20,582 nt of DNA from JANXLO01 sp043762265 (GTDB taxonomy: Bacteria > Armatimonadota > Chthonomonadetes > Chthonomonadales > Chthonomonadaceae): positions 1-20,582 of the forward strand of contig JAYUMV010000271.1 of NCBI GenBank assembly GCA_043762265.1, read 5' to 3'. The notes below the pieces were generated by a model that was not told the origin of the DNA, did no database searches, and worked only from the letters and a program-made list of their open reading frames with translations. Numbering within the stretch: the stretch's first letter is position 1; the number at the start of each line of letters is the position of its first letter. Below, one piece after another: positions 1-7,665 of this stretch. The position numbers and the translations under genes were made by a program.

Positions 1-2
1 TT

Positions 3-2459
3 CTATTCAGGCAGGACCGGCAGGATGAGATACGAGAGATGGGCAGGCGTGTGGTAGATCGTCTGCTGCGCGGTCACCATCTTTGTCTCGGTCGCCAGGT
101 CGCCTCCGGTGTTGAGGTTACGCGCGAAGGAGGGGAAGCAGGACGAAGTCACGACGACTTGGAGGCGATGCCCTTTCTTGAACTGTATTCCCATGGCCCA
201 CAGGTCGAGATCGTATCCGGCGACTTCGTTGGGCTGAAGCAGCGTCGGGGTCGTGAACGATTTACGGAAGCGGGCGCGGATGATCCCCCGGCAGAGTATC
301 GCAGTGTGTCCGTCCGGATAGATGTCCTGCAGCATCGCGAACCAGTCGGTGTCTTTCGCGGATGTCGCGGCGACGATGTGCATCGAGATCGGTCCGGCAA
401 TGGTCAGGTCGGTTTTGAGAGGCGCGGAGGAGTAGGAGAGCAAGTCGAGCCGCTGGTCGGGGTAACCCATGCCCGCTTCCTCTCCAGGTTGGGCTTCCGC
501 CTCTTTCTTGGCCGCTGCGCTTCCTCCTGGAATGTAGGGGTTTGCGGGATCGTAGGTGTAGTGATCCGCCAGTTCACGGGAGGAGGGCGGCGTGGTCGTA
601 AGCGTGCCATCGCTTTCGGAGGGGAAAGCCGCAGGATTCTGGTTCCTTTTCGCTTTCGGATTCGGAGTGGCGTTGGCATGACCGGCCGAGTGCAAGTACC
701 ATTTTTGCAGTTTGGCCTCTTTCGGCGGCCAGGCGGAAAACTGTCGCCACTCGTTCTTTCCCATGATGAACGCCTTGACCGCCGGCTCTTTCTCGACCCC
801 GTTTTCGACTCCCTTGAGCCAGTGATCGAACCAGCGCAGATAGAGCGTATCCAGGTCGCGCAGCGACGATGGCCCGAAGTCGAAAGGCCCGATGCGGGTG
901 GTCGTGTTGACGGCGTGGCCCCAGGGACCGTAGATCAGCTTCTGGTTCGCGTGGCCCGAAGCGACCATTCCGGCAAAGTTGCGCTTCGTTCCGATGCCGT
1001 CGCCGTCGAACCACCCGGAGACATGGAGCGCTGGCATCGGCCCCATGGTTTTCATGCGCTCGTTGAAGTTTACCTGGCTGTAGTAGGGGTCGTTGGTCGA
1101 GTGCTTCAGCCACTCCTGGAAGAAAGGAATATGTCTGCCGAGGACTGCCTTATCCACCTCCGTCAGCGGCAGGGTCTTGAAGGCATCCAGGTTCTTCAAC
1201 GCCGCAGCAGGCGGCTCGACCGATAAAGACGCTTTCTCTTTCACGGCGTTCGCCCACCATAGGTCCGGCATGAGAAACAGCGCGCCGTACTCATAAGGGA
1301 CGTTGAAGAACGGATCGGGCGGCGAGACGATGGGGATGAGGCACTTGAGGTGCGCACTGCCTTCCCGTGCCGCCGCCCACTGCACGAACCCGAGGTAGGA
1401 TCCGCCGATCATGCCGACGTTTCCGGTAGACCACGGCTGGGCGGCGCACCACTCGACCGCGTCATAGCCATCTTTCGCCTCCAGCACGAACGGATGGAAC
1501 TCGCCTTCCGAGTCGAACCGACCGCGCACATCCTGCGCCACAAACACATAGCCGCGCTTTGCGTAGGCGGTGGCTTCCGCGGCCATCGCGCGACTATAGG
1601 GGGTGCGCTGCAAAATCACGGGGAATCTGCCCTCGGCATCCGGACGAATGATGTCCGTCGCGAGTTTGACGCCGTCCCGCATGGAGACAATCACTTTGCG
1701 TTCGGTTTTTACCTTGTAAGTGGGCGGGGAGAGCAAGGGATCGGTGGGAGCATCGGGCTTGGTCAGATCCTCGTACCCCTCGCGCACCTCGGAGAGTTTT
1801 TGACTGGGAATGCTCCAGAGCAGGAGATGACCGTCGGTATCCGTGTCGATTTCGGTATCGATATTCCCGATCGCTCCCGGCAGCATCAGGGCGTAACGGG
1901 ACACCGGAATCGTCTTGCCGGCGACCTTTCTCGGCTGTGATCCCAGCGCGGTTAGGGTCACGGTGAGCGCCGCCAGCCCGGTCGGGCCGATACCTTCGAC
2001 GGCGAGCGCCGTGAACTTTTGCGGCCCGCCCTTCGCCGGATCATAGGCCGCGATCAGGTAGTTGAAAAGATGCGGCACAAAGTTTCCGAAGGGATAGACA
2101 CGTTCGGGCAGCTTCTGAGTCGGCCCTGGTTTGTCGTCTACGGTCGCCTTGCCCATGCCGCCCGCGATCTCCATCTTGAACTTGCCGCGACCGGACGCAT
2201 CGGTGGCGATCGAGAGAATCCCATCCTTCCCGAACATAGTCACATTGTGCAGATCCGTCTTCCGACCGCCAAGGTTGACCACGATTACGCTGTCCGCCAC
2301 CCCGCTTGCGGAGATCGTGAAGGTGTCGGTCCCGATCTCCGCTTCCTGCAGGATAAGGAGAAATTTGCCCTGATCCGGCTTCATGGGCGTATCGGCATGC
2401 GCAGAAGAAGGGGACAGGAGGGTCAGCAGGGAGAGAGTGGCGGCAGCGAAAGGCAGCAT
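3..2459 (-). CDS. Secreted CocE/NonD-family hydrolase (X-Pro dipeptidyl-peptidase-like)
   Basis: An 818-residue serine hydrolase of the CocE/NonD (X-Pro dipeptidyl-peptidase, S15-like) family, complete with its stop at the left window edge. Residues 1-22 look like a Sec signal peptide (hydrophobic run, then SAHA-DT), so it is probably exported. Residues about 30-240 form an extra N-terminal region that I do not recognise. The alpha/beta-hydrolase domain starts near 250 (SMRDGVKLATDI). The nucleophile is Ser354 in GGSYLG, the acid probably Asp485 in SGWFDGDG, and the histidine His515 in GPWGH. The C-terminal part (about 585-818) fits the family's jelly-roll domain. Substrate cannot be read from sequence: the family includes cocaine esterase, glutaryl-7-ACA acylase and peptidases. 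The start has only a weak upstream AGG, and a MITE-like repeat begins 13 bp upstream, so the native leader may have been replaced. Family call is secure, substrate is not. Confidence 0.9.
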   Translation of the reverse strand: MLPFAAATLSLLTLLSPSSAHADTPMKPDQGKFLLILQEAEIGTDTFTISASGVADSVIVVNLGGRKTDLHNVTMFGKDGILSIATDASGRGKFKMEIAGGMGKATVDDKPGPTQKLPERVYPFGNFVPHLFNYLIAAYDPAKGGPQKFTALAVEGIGPTGLAALTVTLTALGSQPRKVAGKTIPVSRYALMLPGAIGNIDTEIDTDTDGHLLLWSIPSQKLSEVREGYEDLTKPDAPTDPLLSPPTYKVKTERKVIVSMRDGVKLATDIIRPDAEGRFPVILQRTPYSRAMAAEATAYAKRGYVFVAQDVRGRFDSEGEFHPFVLEAKDGYDAVEWCAAQPWSTGNVGMIGGSYLGFVQWAAAREGSAHLKCLIPIVSPPDPFFNVPYEYGALFLMPDLWWANAVKEKASLSVEPPAAALKNLDAFKTLPLTEVDKAVLGRHIPFFQEWLKHSTNDPYYSQVNFNERMKTMGPMPALHVSGWFDGDGIGTKRNFAGMVASGHANQKLIYGPWGHAVNTTTRIGPFDFGPSSLRDLDTLYLRWFDHWLKGVENGVEKEPAVKAFIMGKNEWRQFSAWPPKEAKLQKWYLHSAGHANATPNPKAKRNQNPAAFPSESDGTLTTTPPSSRELADHYTYDPANPYIPGGSAAAKKEAEAQPGEEAGMGYPDQRLDLLSYSSAPLKTDLTIAGPISMHIVAATSAKDTDWFAMLQDIYPDGHTAILCRGIIRARFRKSFTTPTLLQPNEVAGYDLDLWAMGIQFKKGHRLQVVVTSSCFPSFARNLNTGGDLATETKMVTAQQTIYHTPAHLSYLILPVLPE

Positions 2460-2472
2460 CAGCCGAGACCTG

Positions 2473-2630
2473 ATAGACAGATCAGATAGAGTTCATACCC
2501 ATAGCAATGGACTAAAGTCCTTCGCTAGAGCGCTTCGCGCTGATTGTCCGCCTTCGCGGACAGATGTCCGATTCGCCCGCTCACTACTACGAAAAACTGG
2601 TACGATACGAATTTTATCTGATGTGTCTAT
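2473..2630. repeat. MITE-like element, copy 1
   Basis: A 158-bp non-coding element with terminal inverted repeats ATAGACAGATCAGATA (2473-2488) and, on the other strand, ATAGACACATCAGATA (2630-2615), 15 of 16 matching. A TA dinucleotide sits at both outer edges, as expected if TA is the duplicated target (typical of IS630/mariner-type elements; inference). Inside are three hairpins: 2509-2520 (GGACT-AA-AGTCC), 2529-2541 (AGCGC-TTC-GCGCT) and 2545-2562 (TGTCCGC-CTTC-GCGGACA). A second, inverted and diverged copy lies at 5705-5840. It has no coding capacity, so mobilisation would need a transposase from elsewhere. Confidence 0.75.
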
Positions 2631-2960
2631 TACTTCAGGCGAGCAACGGTCCATGGGAGAGAACTCCTTCGATTTTGCTTTTGGTTGCGGGCTAGGAAGA
2701 GCAGCACGGCTATATTGCTGGACTGGTCGGCCAACGCTTCAGTTTCAAAAAGAGAAGCTCGGCATCATTCCGATTTGCACCTGATTTCCGTTGCTTCCAC
2801 ACTCGGCATATTTTTTCGGAGAGGCTTTCCGGTTCTCCGTGTCTGCATGAGAGTAGTCAGGTATTGATTTGCTCGAAGCGATACTTGTCTCCTGCTGGGA
2901 CAGAACGCAAGACGGAAAAGAGTAAATCCTGGTCTTGCTGCCCTACACTGCAACCGCTGC
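2631..2960. other. Intergenic stretch with no recognised gene
   Basis: About 330 bp between the repeat and the ribosome binding site of the nuclease gene. GC looks close to 50%, lower than the flanking core genes. I see no tRNA, no convincing promoter hexamer pair and no open frame with a start, ribosome site and protein-like composition. The nuclease gene must start its transcript here or further upstream. Confidence 0.5.
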
Positions 2961-2972
2961 AAAGGAACGACG

Positions 2973-4058
2973 ATGACTGAATTGACATTTCAATTTCCCG
3001 ACGACACCCCGGACGTAACAGCGCTGTTGAGCGACCTGCGCAACCTGATCAACGAAGCGCGGGAACGCGCCGCTATCGCGGTCAACCGCGAACTGACGCT
3101 GATGCACTGGCACATCGGCGACCACATCCGCCGTGACATCCTGCGAGAAGAACGCGCCGACTATGGAGAACAGATCGTCTCGACAGTGTCGAGACATTTG
3201 GAGCGTGAGTTCGGCCGTGGCTTCGGTAGCCGGAATGTGCGGTATATGATGCAGTTCGCTGAGATGTTTCCTGAAGTCCAGATTGTGCAATCACTGATTG
3301 CACAATTAAGCTGGACGCACATCCTGCAACTTTTGCCTATGAAAGACCGCCTAAAACGCGAGTTTTAGGCGGAGATGTGCCGTCTGGAGAAGTGGAGTGT
3401 TCGCGCTCTGCGGCAGAAGATCGATGGCATGCTCTTCGAGCGCACCGTATTGTCCGGGAAGGCGGAGGCGGTGATCGATGCGGAAATCGCGTCCCTGCGC
3501 GAGACGGATCAACTCACGCCGGACCTGATCTTTCGCGATCCGTATTTGCTCGACTTTCTGGGGTTGCACGATGGTTATAGCGAGCGTGATCTGGAGAACG
3601 CGATCATTCGCGACATGGAGTCGTTTCTGCTCGAACTCGGCGCAGGGTTCGCATTCGTCGCACGGCAGAAGCGCATGACTATCGACAACGAAGATTTCTA
3701 CCTGGACCTGCTGTTCTACCATCTCGACCTGCGCCGTTTCGTCGCTATCGAGTTGAAGATGGGGAAGTTTACTGCCGCCCACAAAGGACAGATGGAACTC
3801 TATCTGCGCTGGCTCAATCGCTACGAGCGCCGCAAACATGACGAAGCCCCTATCGGCCTGATCCTGTGCAGCGACCGGTCGCCACAGCAGATCGAACTGC
3901 TGGAGTTGGACAAAGGCGATATTCGAGTTGCGGAATACTTCACGAAGAACTTGCCATCGCCTCTCCTAGAGCAGGAACTGCAAAAAGCCATCCGCCGCGC
4001 CCGCGAACACCTGACCGAGAAGCAAGCAATTGAACAGGACGCTATCGAAGCGGAATGA
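2973..4058 (+). pseudogene. DUF1016/YhcG-type PDDEXK nuclease, interrupted by an in-frame TAG
   Basis: A 361-codon reading frame closely matches the DUF1016 (YhcG) family, of usual length apart from one amber codon at 3366-3368 (codon 132). The first part (131 residues) is the DUF1016_N region, ending LSWTHILQLLPMKDRLKREF. The frame resumes unshifted with AEMCRLEKWSVRALR. Family members normally read REFYAEMCR here, so the stop replaces a conserved Tyr. The second part (an ORF from ATG 3375, 227 residues) holds the PDDEXK core: Asp245 in FYLDLLFYH, Glu260 and Lys262 in AIELK, counted over the whole frame. AAAGGA at 2961-2966, 6 nt before the ATG, supports the start. ATG 3375 lacks a well-spaced ribosome site, so reinitiation is possible but not obvious. 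Probably inactivated; a truncated nuclease-only product or readthrough cannot be excluded. The family is found in mobile and defence-rich regions; its molecular role is poorly defined. Confidence 0.88.
3347..3372 (+). repeat. Perfect 11-bp hairpin with GCGA tetraloop containing the TAG
   Basis: CCGCCTAAAAC (3347-3357), loop GCGA (3358-3361), GTTTTAGGCGG (3362-3372): a perfect inverted repeat inside the nuclease frame. The loop is a GNRA tetraloop at RNA level. The premature stop at 3366-3368 lies in the right arm, and its G3368 pairs with C3351. A Tyr codon (TAT or TAC) at this place would leave exactly one mismatch in the stem. Confidence 0.9.
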
Positions 4059-4216
4059 GATCAGTTGCAGTTACCATGACATGCCATCTGCCTCCTGCTT
4101 GACCCTTTTGATCGGCACTCCTCGGCTGGCTCTACCAGGACGCAACGAAGCCACTGGAGTCTCGTCCATAGAAGAAGAAACGAGGAAGAGCTTCGTGCAG
4201 AGGAAGGGGAACGCAC

Positions 4217-4669
4217 ATGAATTTTCGACGGAAAAAGCCGGTCGTTATCGAGTTGCCCGACAACTATCCGAGGCCAGAACTTGCTACCCTCCGTGGCAGC
4301 GTGGAAGCCAATCCGACGGATGTTCGTGCCCGCATCGGGCTTGCCGCGCAACTGCAAACTGCTGGTCTGTTCGAGGAAGCCTACAGAGAATACCTAGAAG
4401 CGATTGCGTTGCTGTCGAACAACCAGTTCACGGAGGATGCGTCCGTCAGGCTGTCACACAATCCGTCTAAAGAGGCCGAATCCGGTAGGTTGTCCTATCG
4501 GGCATTCGCACATTGGATGGCTGCCAGAACCCTGGAATCGATGGGCTGCGACGCGGATGCACGAAAGCATTGGAAGGGATGTGCCGATGATTGCCGCACC
4601 TCGATACCCCACGAGGACTATCTCCCTGGTATCCCGTACTATGTGGAGGCGATGGCCAAACTACAATAG
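4217..4669 (+). CDS. Small TPR-like protein
   Basis: A 150-residue predicted soluble protein, not recognised as a named family. Two stretches look like tetratricopeptide helix pairs: about residues 33-66 (PTDVRARIGLAAQLQTAGLFEEAYREYLEAIALL) and 94-127 (YRAFAHWMAARTLESMGCDADARKHWKGCADDC), which suggests a protein-interaction scaffold. The start is supported by purine-rich AGAGGAAGGGGA just upstream. There is no signal peptide or membrane segment. It sits 158 bp after the interrupted nuclease gene and 179 bp before the HEPN-like gene, all on the same strand between the two repeat copies. GC looks lower than in the transporter genes, consistent with transfer (by eye). It may act as partner of a neighbour (inference). 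Confidence 0.7.
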   Translation: MNFRRKKPVVIELPDNYPRPELATLRGSVEANPTDVRARIGLAAQLQTAGLFEEAYREYLEAIALLSNNQFTEDASVRLSHNPSKEAESGRLSYRAFAHWMAARTLESMGCDADARKHWKGCADDCRTSIPHEDYLPGIPYYVEAMAKLQ

Positions 4670-4848
4670 TTCTTCTATTGCAGACGTCACTTGCTCCGGC
4701 AAAAGAATGTGTTACCGATGGTTGGGGAATTGTTGCTACACTGTCGCGTTTCCAGTGCGAGTGATGAGCCTATGAGAGAAAGTGTAGAGGCAATGCGGAA
4801 ACTTTATGCTTGCTAGGCGTGTCTACAAGGGAAAGGGGATGGGCACGG

Positions 4849-5586
4849 ATGAGGCAAAGATACCCAGAAGAGGAACTGCATAAAATCGAGAGGGGGTGGT
4901 TCAATGGGTGCCAGCAAATCATCAATATGCGTAAGGTGACAGAGTCTGGTATCAAGTCAGCGAAAGAAGAGTTTACGGCAATTTATCACGATAGCATTGT
5001 AGAAACGCTCACGCCTCAGATGGCGAAGTACTGGTCGGACGAAGCTAGGACAGAGGTTGCGGGCATGATTGCAGTGACTGCCTTAGCAAATGCACAGTTG
5101 ACGGTCGATGCTGCCTGCCTTGTGTTCGCACATTCCATGCTTGAAGCAGCGGTAATGGGTTACTTGATGACCACGCATCTGTTCCTGCCTGAAGAGTGGG
5201 AAGGCTTCGTGAAAGATAACGAGGTCACGTTGACGGTTTCCCAACTTCGAGGAATAAGGGTCGAAGAACTGATTGAGAGAGAAACACAGATCGCGCTCAA
5301 GAAATGCGGCAGTGCCTCTCTGCCCAAGAAGGTGGCCAAACTCGAACTCATCTGTCGCAGCGCCCTTCCTGTACAGATCGAAGGATTTCGATACGATCCC
5401 GAGCGACTGAAGCGCCTTGACACAGAACGGCATGAGATTGTGCATGGTCGAGACTTGAATCTGAAACCACGGCAGGAAAGCTTCGACGACGATCTGCGGT
5501 TTATGTTCAGAGTCGCGTCTTACTGTGCCGCGATGGTTGGGAAGAGACTTGGAGTTCGCGTGAACGGAAGATATTACACGATGTAG
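4849..5586 (+). CDS. Hypothetical protein with HEPN-like Rx4H motif
   Basis: A mostly helical 245-residue protein without signal peptide. Its best clue is RHEIVHG at residues 194-200 (bases 5428-5448), matching the Rx4-6H signature of HEPN-superfamily ribonucleases and toxins. It is embedded in LDTERHEIVHGRDL, a context typical of HEPN proteins. An earlier helix, LVFAHSMLEAAVMGYLM (about residues 91-107), resembles the first HEPN helix. I chose ATG 4849, preceded by AAAGGGG at a workable distance; a TTG at 4810 would add 13 residues but has a poorer ribosome site. Third plus-strand gene of the repeat-bounded island, followed by repeat copy 2. GC is lower than in core genes. HEPN assignment rests on the motif and helical pattern only; function as an RNase is inference. 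Confidence 0.65.
   Translation: MRQRYPEEELHKIERGWFNGCQQIINMRKVTESGIKSAKEEFTAIYHDSIVETLTPQMAKYWSDEARTEVAGMIAVTALANAQLTVDAACLVFAHSMLEAAVMGYLMTTHLFLPEEWEGFVKDNEVTLTVSQLRGIRVEELIERETQIALKKCGSASLPKKVAKLELICRSALPVQIEGFRYDPERLKRLDTERHEIVHGRDLNLKPRQESFDDDLRFMFRVASYCAAMVGKRLGVRVNGRYYTM
5428..5445 (+). other. Codons for the RHEIVH (Rx4H) motif
   Basis: Marks the Arg and His codons that would be catalytic if the preceding protein is a HEPN ribonuclease. In the family the Arg and His act together at a dimer interface; here both are present. Confidence 0.55.
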
Positions 5587-5704
5587 TATGATATGCAAAG
5601 ATAGCAGGCCAAGTCAAGCGTGTGAGCAAACTGACGCTGCCGGCACAACGGAAAAGTGGATTCCGACAGAAGCTTAACACTTCGTGTACGAAAAAGACCT
5701 TCTC

Positions 5705-5840
5705 ATAGACGGATCAGATAAACCTCGCAGTATGCCGATGTCTGCGAAGGCGGACATTCAGCGGGTAGCGCTCTAGCGATGGAATGAATTACTTCGCAAA
5801 GACTAAATTGCTGTATACGACCTTTATCTGATCTATCTAT
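5705..5840. repeat. MITE-like element, copy 2 (inverted relative to copy 1)
   Basis: A 136-bp element with ends ATAGACGGATCAGATA (5705-5720) and, on the other strand, ATAGATAGATCAGATA (5840-5825), 14 of 16 matching. Internally, 5739-5756 is the reverse complement of the copy 1 palindrome at 2545-2562 with one base changed, and GCTAGAGCGCT is also shared on the opposite strand. Together these show common ancestry, opposite orientation and considerable divergence. It lies between the convergent HEPN-like gene and the M14 carboxypeptidase gene. The rest of this 337-bp gene-free stretch (5587-5704 and 5841-5923) shows nothing recognisable. Confidence 0.72.
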
Positions 5841-5923
5841 CAGCAGATGAAGTTTGGCTACCAAAACCTGCATTAGAAGGTCTCTTTCACTTGGGCCTAG
5901 CATTTTGAGTAGGCACGACAATG

Positions 5924-7651
5924 TCAGAGGAGGGTGACTTCGGTGCGGACGATACCGGCGCGTTCGTGGCGGGCGACGAGTTGCACGGTCTCGCCGGGGT
6001 TGGCGCGAACGACCCACTGGATCTTGGCGCGCTCTGCGGTGGTATCGGCAGCCCAGCCGTAAGGCGCGGCGCTTTTGTAGGCGCGGCCTTCCAACTGCCC
6101 GGCTTCCTGGCGCGTCTTGCCGCTCTCCAGGGTCGCGCCGGGCGGCAGCGTGATCTCGGCGATCAGGGCGCGGACCGCTTTTTTCTCCAGCGCCTTTTTG
6201 CTGATGTAGGTCGGCAGCCAGCCCGTATTGTCCACGACCATGCGGACGAGATAAGCGCCGTCGCCCAGGCGTTCGGCGGTCGCGCTCTGGAGGGCAAGTT
6301 GCGGGGCGAGCAGGGCGTGCCAGATGGCCCAGTCGGCCAGCGGCGCGATCTCTTTCTCGAGAGATTTAGGCGGCGGGTTGCGGAAGGCGTACTGGGTGTC
6401 CCAACCGCCGATCTCGATCTCGCCCAACTGCGGATGCGTGAAGGGCGCCCAGTCCGCGAAGCCTTTGCCTTCCAATTCGGTATCCGACCAGTGCAGCATC
6501 TTCAGGTCGTCTTCGAGGGTATGTTCTCGACCCCAGCCGATGAACTTGAACGCTCCTGGCTTAGTGTTCTTGTCGAAGCCCTCGGTGATGCCCGCCTGAC
6601 GCTGTGGCGACCAGATCTCGACGGTCCAGGCGTAGACGCCCAGATGATCGTACATCCAGTCGTCGAACACGCCGGTGATGACCTCTTTCGGATGGTACTT
6701 GAAGTCGTGGAAGACGCTGATGGCCGGGTAGCCGGTCATCTCCGTGCCGACCTTGCCGATGGCCTGGAAGGTCCAGAGATCCTCTGCGGGCATCGAGTCG
6801 TCGGCCTGCGTACCGTAAGGGCGCAGGAGGACGCCGCTGAAGGTGTGGAACGTCATGCCGCCCGTGATGTTGGGGTGCGACGTGATGAACTTGACGAGGT
6901 TGTAGACCTCCGGCTCGCTGCCGGGGAAGGGACCCGCGCCGTACTGCTCGCCCTCCTGCCGCCAGTGCGCGGGGAAGTTGCGGTTCAGGTCGAGGCCCTC
7001 TTTGTTGCGCTGCATCGTCAGCGTAATGCCGTCGTAGTCCTCGATCAGCCCCTCCGGCAGCAGACGATAGTAGGTGCCGCCGATTTCGATCGGATCACGA
7101 CGAACCAGCAGGCGCGGCTCGTCGGGATGCGCTTTCCAGGGGCCGTTGGGGTCGGGAATACGCATGGTGAGGATACGCCCGTCGCCGTCGAGATCTTCCG
7201 GTTTCAGACCGTCCAGAGGCTCTTCATCGTAGGGATAAGGGCGGGTGCTGCTGCGAATATACTTCGGCTTGTCCGCGAAGTAGAGTTCCGCGCCGTCCGG
7301 GTTGACGCGCGGCACGACATAGAAGGCGCAGGTATCGAGCGTGCGCGTAACCTGCGCGTCCGTTCCGTAGCCAGTGGCAAGTTTGTTCAGGAGGTAGAGA
7401 CAGGCCGATGAGGCGGAGACCTCCGTGGCGTGGATATTGCCGTCGCACCAGAAGGCGGGTTTCTCTTCGGCGGGACCGGTGGCGGAGTTCGTCGCCGTCA
7501 GGCACCAGACCTCGCGGCCCTCGTAGCTCTTGCCGATGCTCTCGATCTTGAGCAGATGCGGATACGCCGCCACAAGCGCCTGCAGTCGTGCGGTCAGCTC
7601 GGTATACGGATAGTAGGTATCGAAACGGATCTCGTCAGACACGGTGCTCAT
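5924..7651 (-). CDS. M14-family zinc carboxypeptidase
   Basis: A 575-residue metallocarboxypeptidase that would remove C-terminal residues from peptides using one zinc. Zinc ligands are His74 and Glu77 (HATE) and His269 (MTFHTFSG). The substrate-binding Asn-Arg pair is N223-R224 (DLNRNFP). The catalytic Glu is E345 in WTVEIW. An acidic insert DLDGDGRI at about 153-160 resembles a calcium-type loop. Residues after about 430 form a C-terminal extension of likely beta structure. No clear signal peptide is present, so it may be cytoplasmic. I start at ATG 7651 because AGGAGAGGA immediately precedes it; an in-frame ATG at 7693 would overlap the end of the upstream reductase gene. Only 14 bp separate it from the aldo/keto reductase, indicating one operon. 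The pair AKR plus M14 has no obvious shared pathway; the peptidase fits the nearby peptide importer. Confidence 0.92.
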   Translation of the reverse strand: MSTVSDEIRFDTYYPYTELTARLQALVAAYPHLLKIESIGKSYEGREVWCLTATNSATGPAEEKPAFWCDGNIHATEVSASSACLYLLNKLATGYGTDAQVTRTLDTCAFYVVPRVNPDGAELYFADKPKYIRSSTRPYPYDEEPLDGLKPEDLDGDGRILTMRIPDPNGPWKAHPDEPRLLVRRDPIEIGGTYYRLLPEGLIEDYDGITLTMQRNKEGLDLNRNFPAHWRQEGEQYGAGPFPGSEPEVYNLVKFITSHPNITGGMTFHTFSGVLLRPYGTQADDSMPAEDLWTFQAIGKVGTEMTGYPAISVFHDFKYHPKEVITGVFDDWMYDHLGVYAWTVEIWSPQRQAGITEGFDKNTKPGAFKFIGWGREHTLEDDLKMLHWSDTELEGKGFADWAPFTHPQLGEIEIGGWDTQYAFRNPPPKSLEKEIAPLADWAIWHALLAPQLALQSATAERLGDGAYLVRMVVDNTGWLPTYISKKALEKKAVRALIAEITLPPGATLESGKTRQEAGQLEGRAYKSAAPYGWAADTTAERAKIQWVVRANPGETVQLVARHERAGIVRTEVTLL

Positions 7652-7665
7652 TCCTCTCCTCAGGG

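Noticed and set aside
2641..2867. Small plus-strand genes in the gap before the nuclease gene
   Set aside because: Short overlapping frames without ribosome sites and with no protein-like pattern.
3366..3368. TAG as a reassigned (sense) codon
   Set aside because: TAG is used as the ordinary stop of other genes here (for example at 3-5 and 4667-4669), so code reassignment does not fit.
3350..3375. Frameshift as the cause of the split nuclease gene
   Set aside because: Both halves are in the same frame (2973 and 3375 differ by a multiple of 3); one substituted codon explains the break.
2473..5840. CRISPR array or phage attachment sites at the flanking repeats
   Set aside because: Only two diverged copies in opposite orientation with internal palindromes, no spacer series, no integrase and no tRNA.
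5921..7411. Long plus-strand open frame opposite the M14 carboxypeptidase (also 8947-10458 and 11573-13198 on minus, 15729-16892 on minus)
   Set aside because: Antisense frames inside clearly assigned genes in GC-rich DNA; composition rich in Arg/Gly, no family motifs and no ribosome sites.
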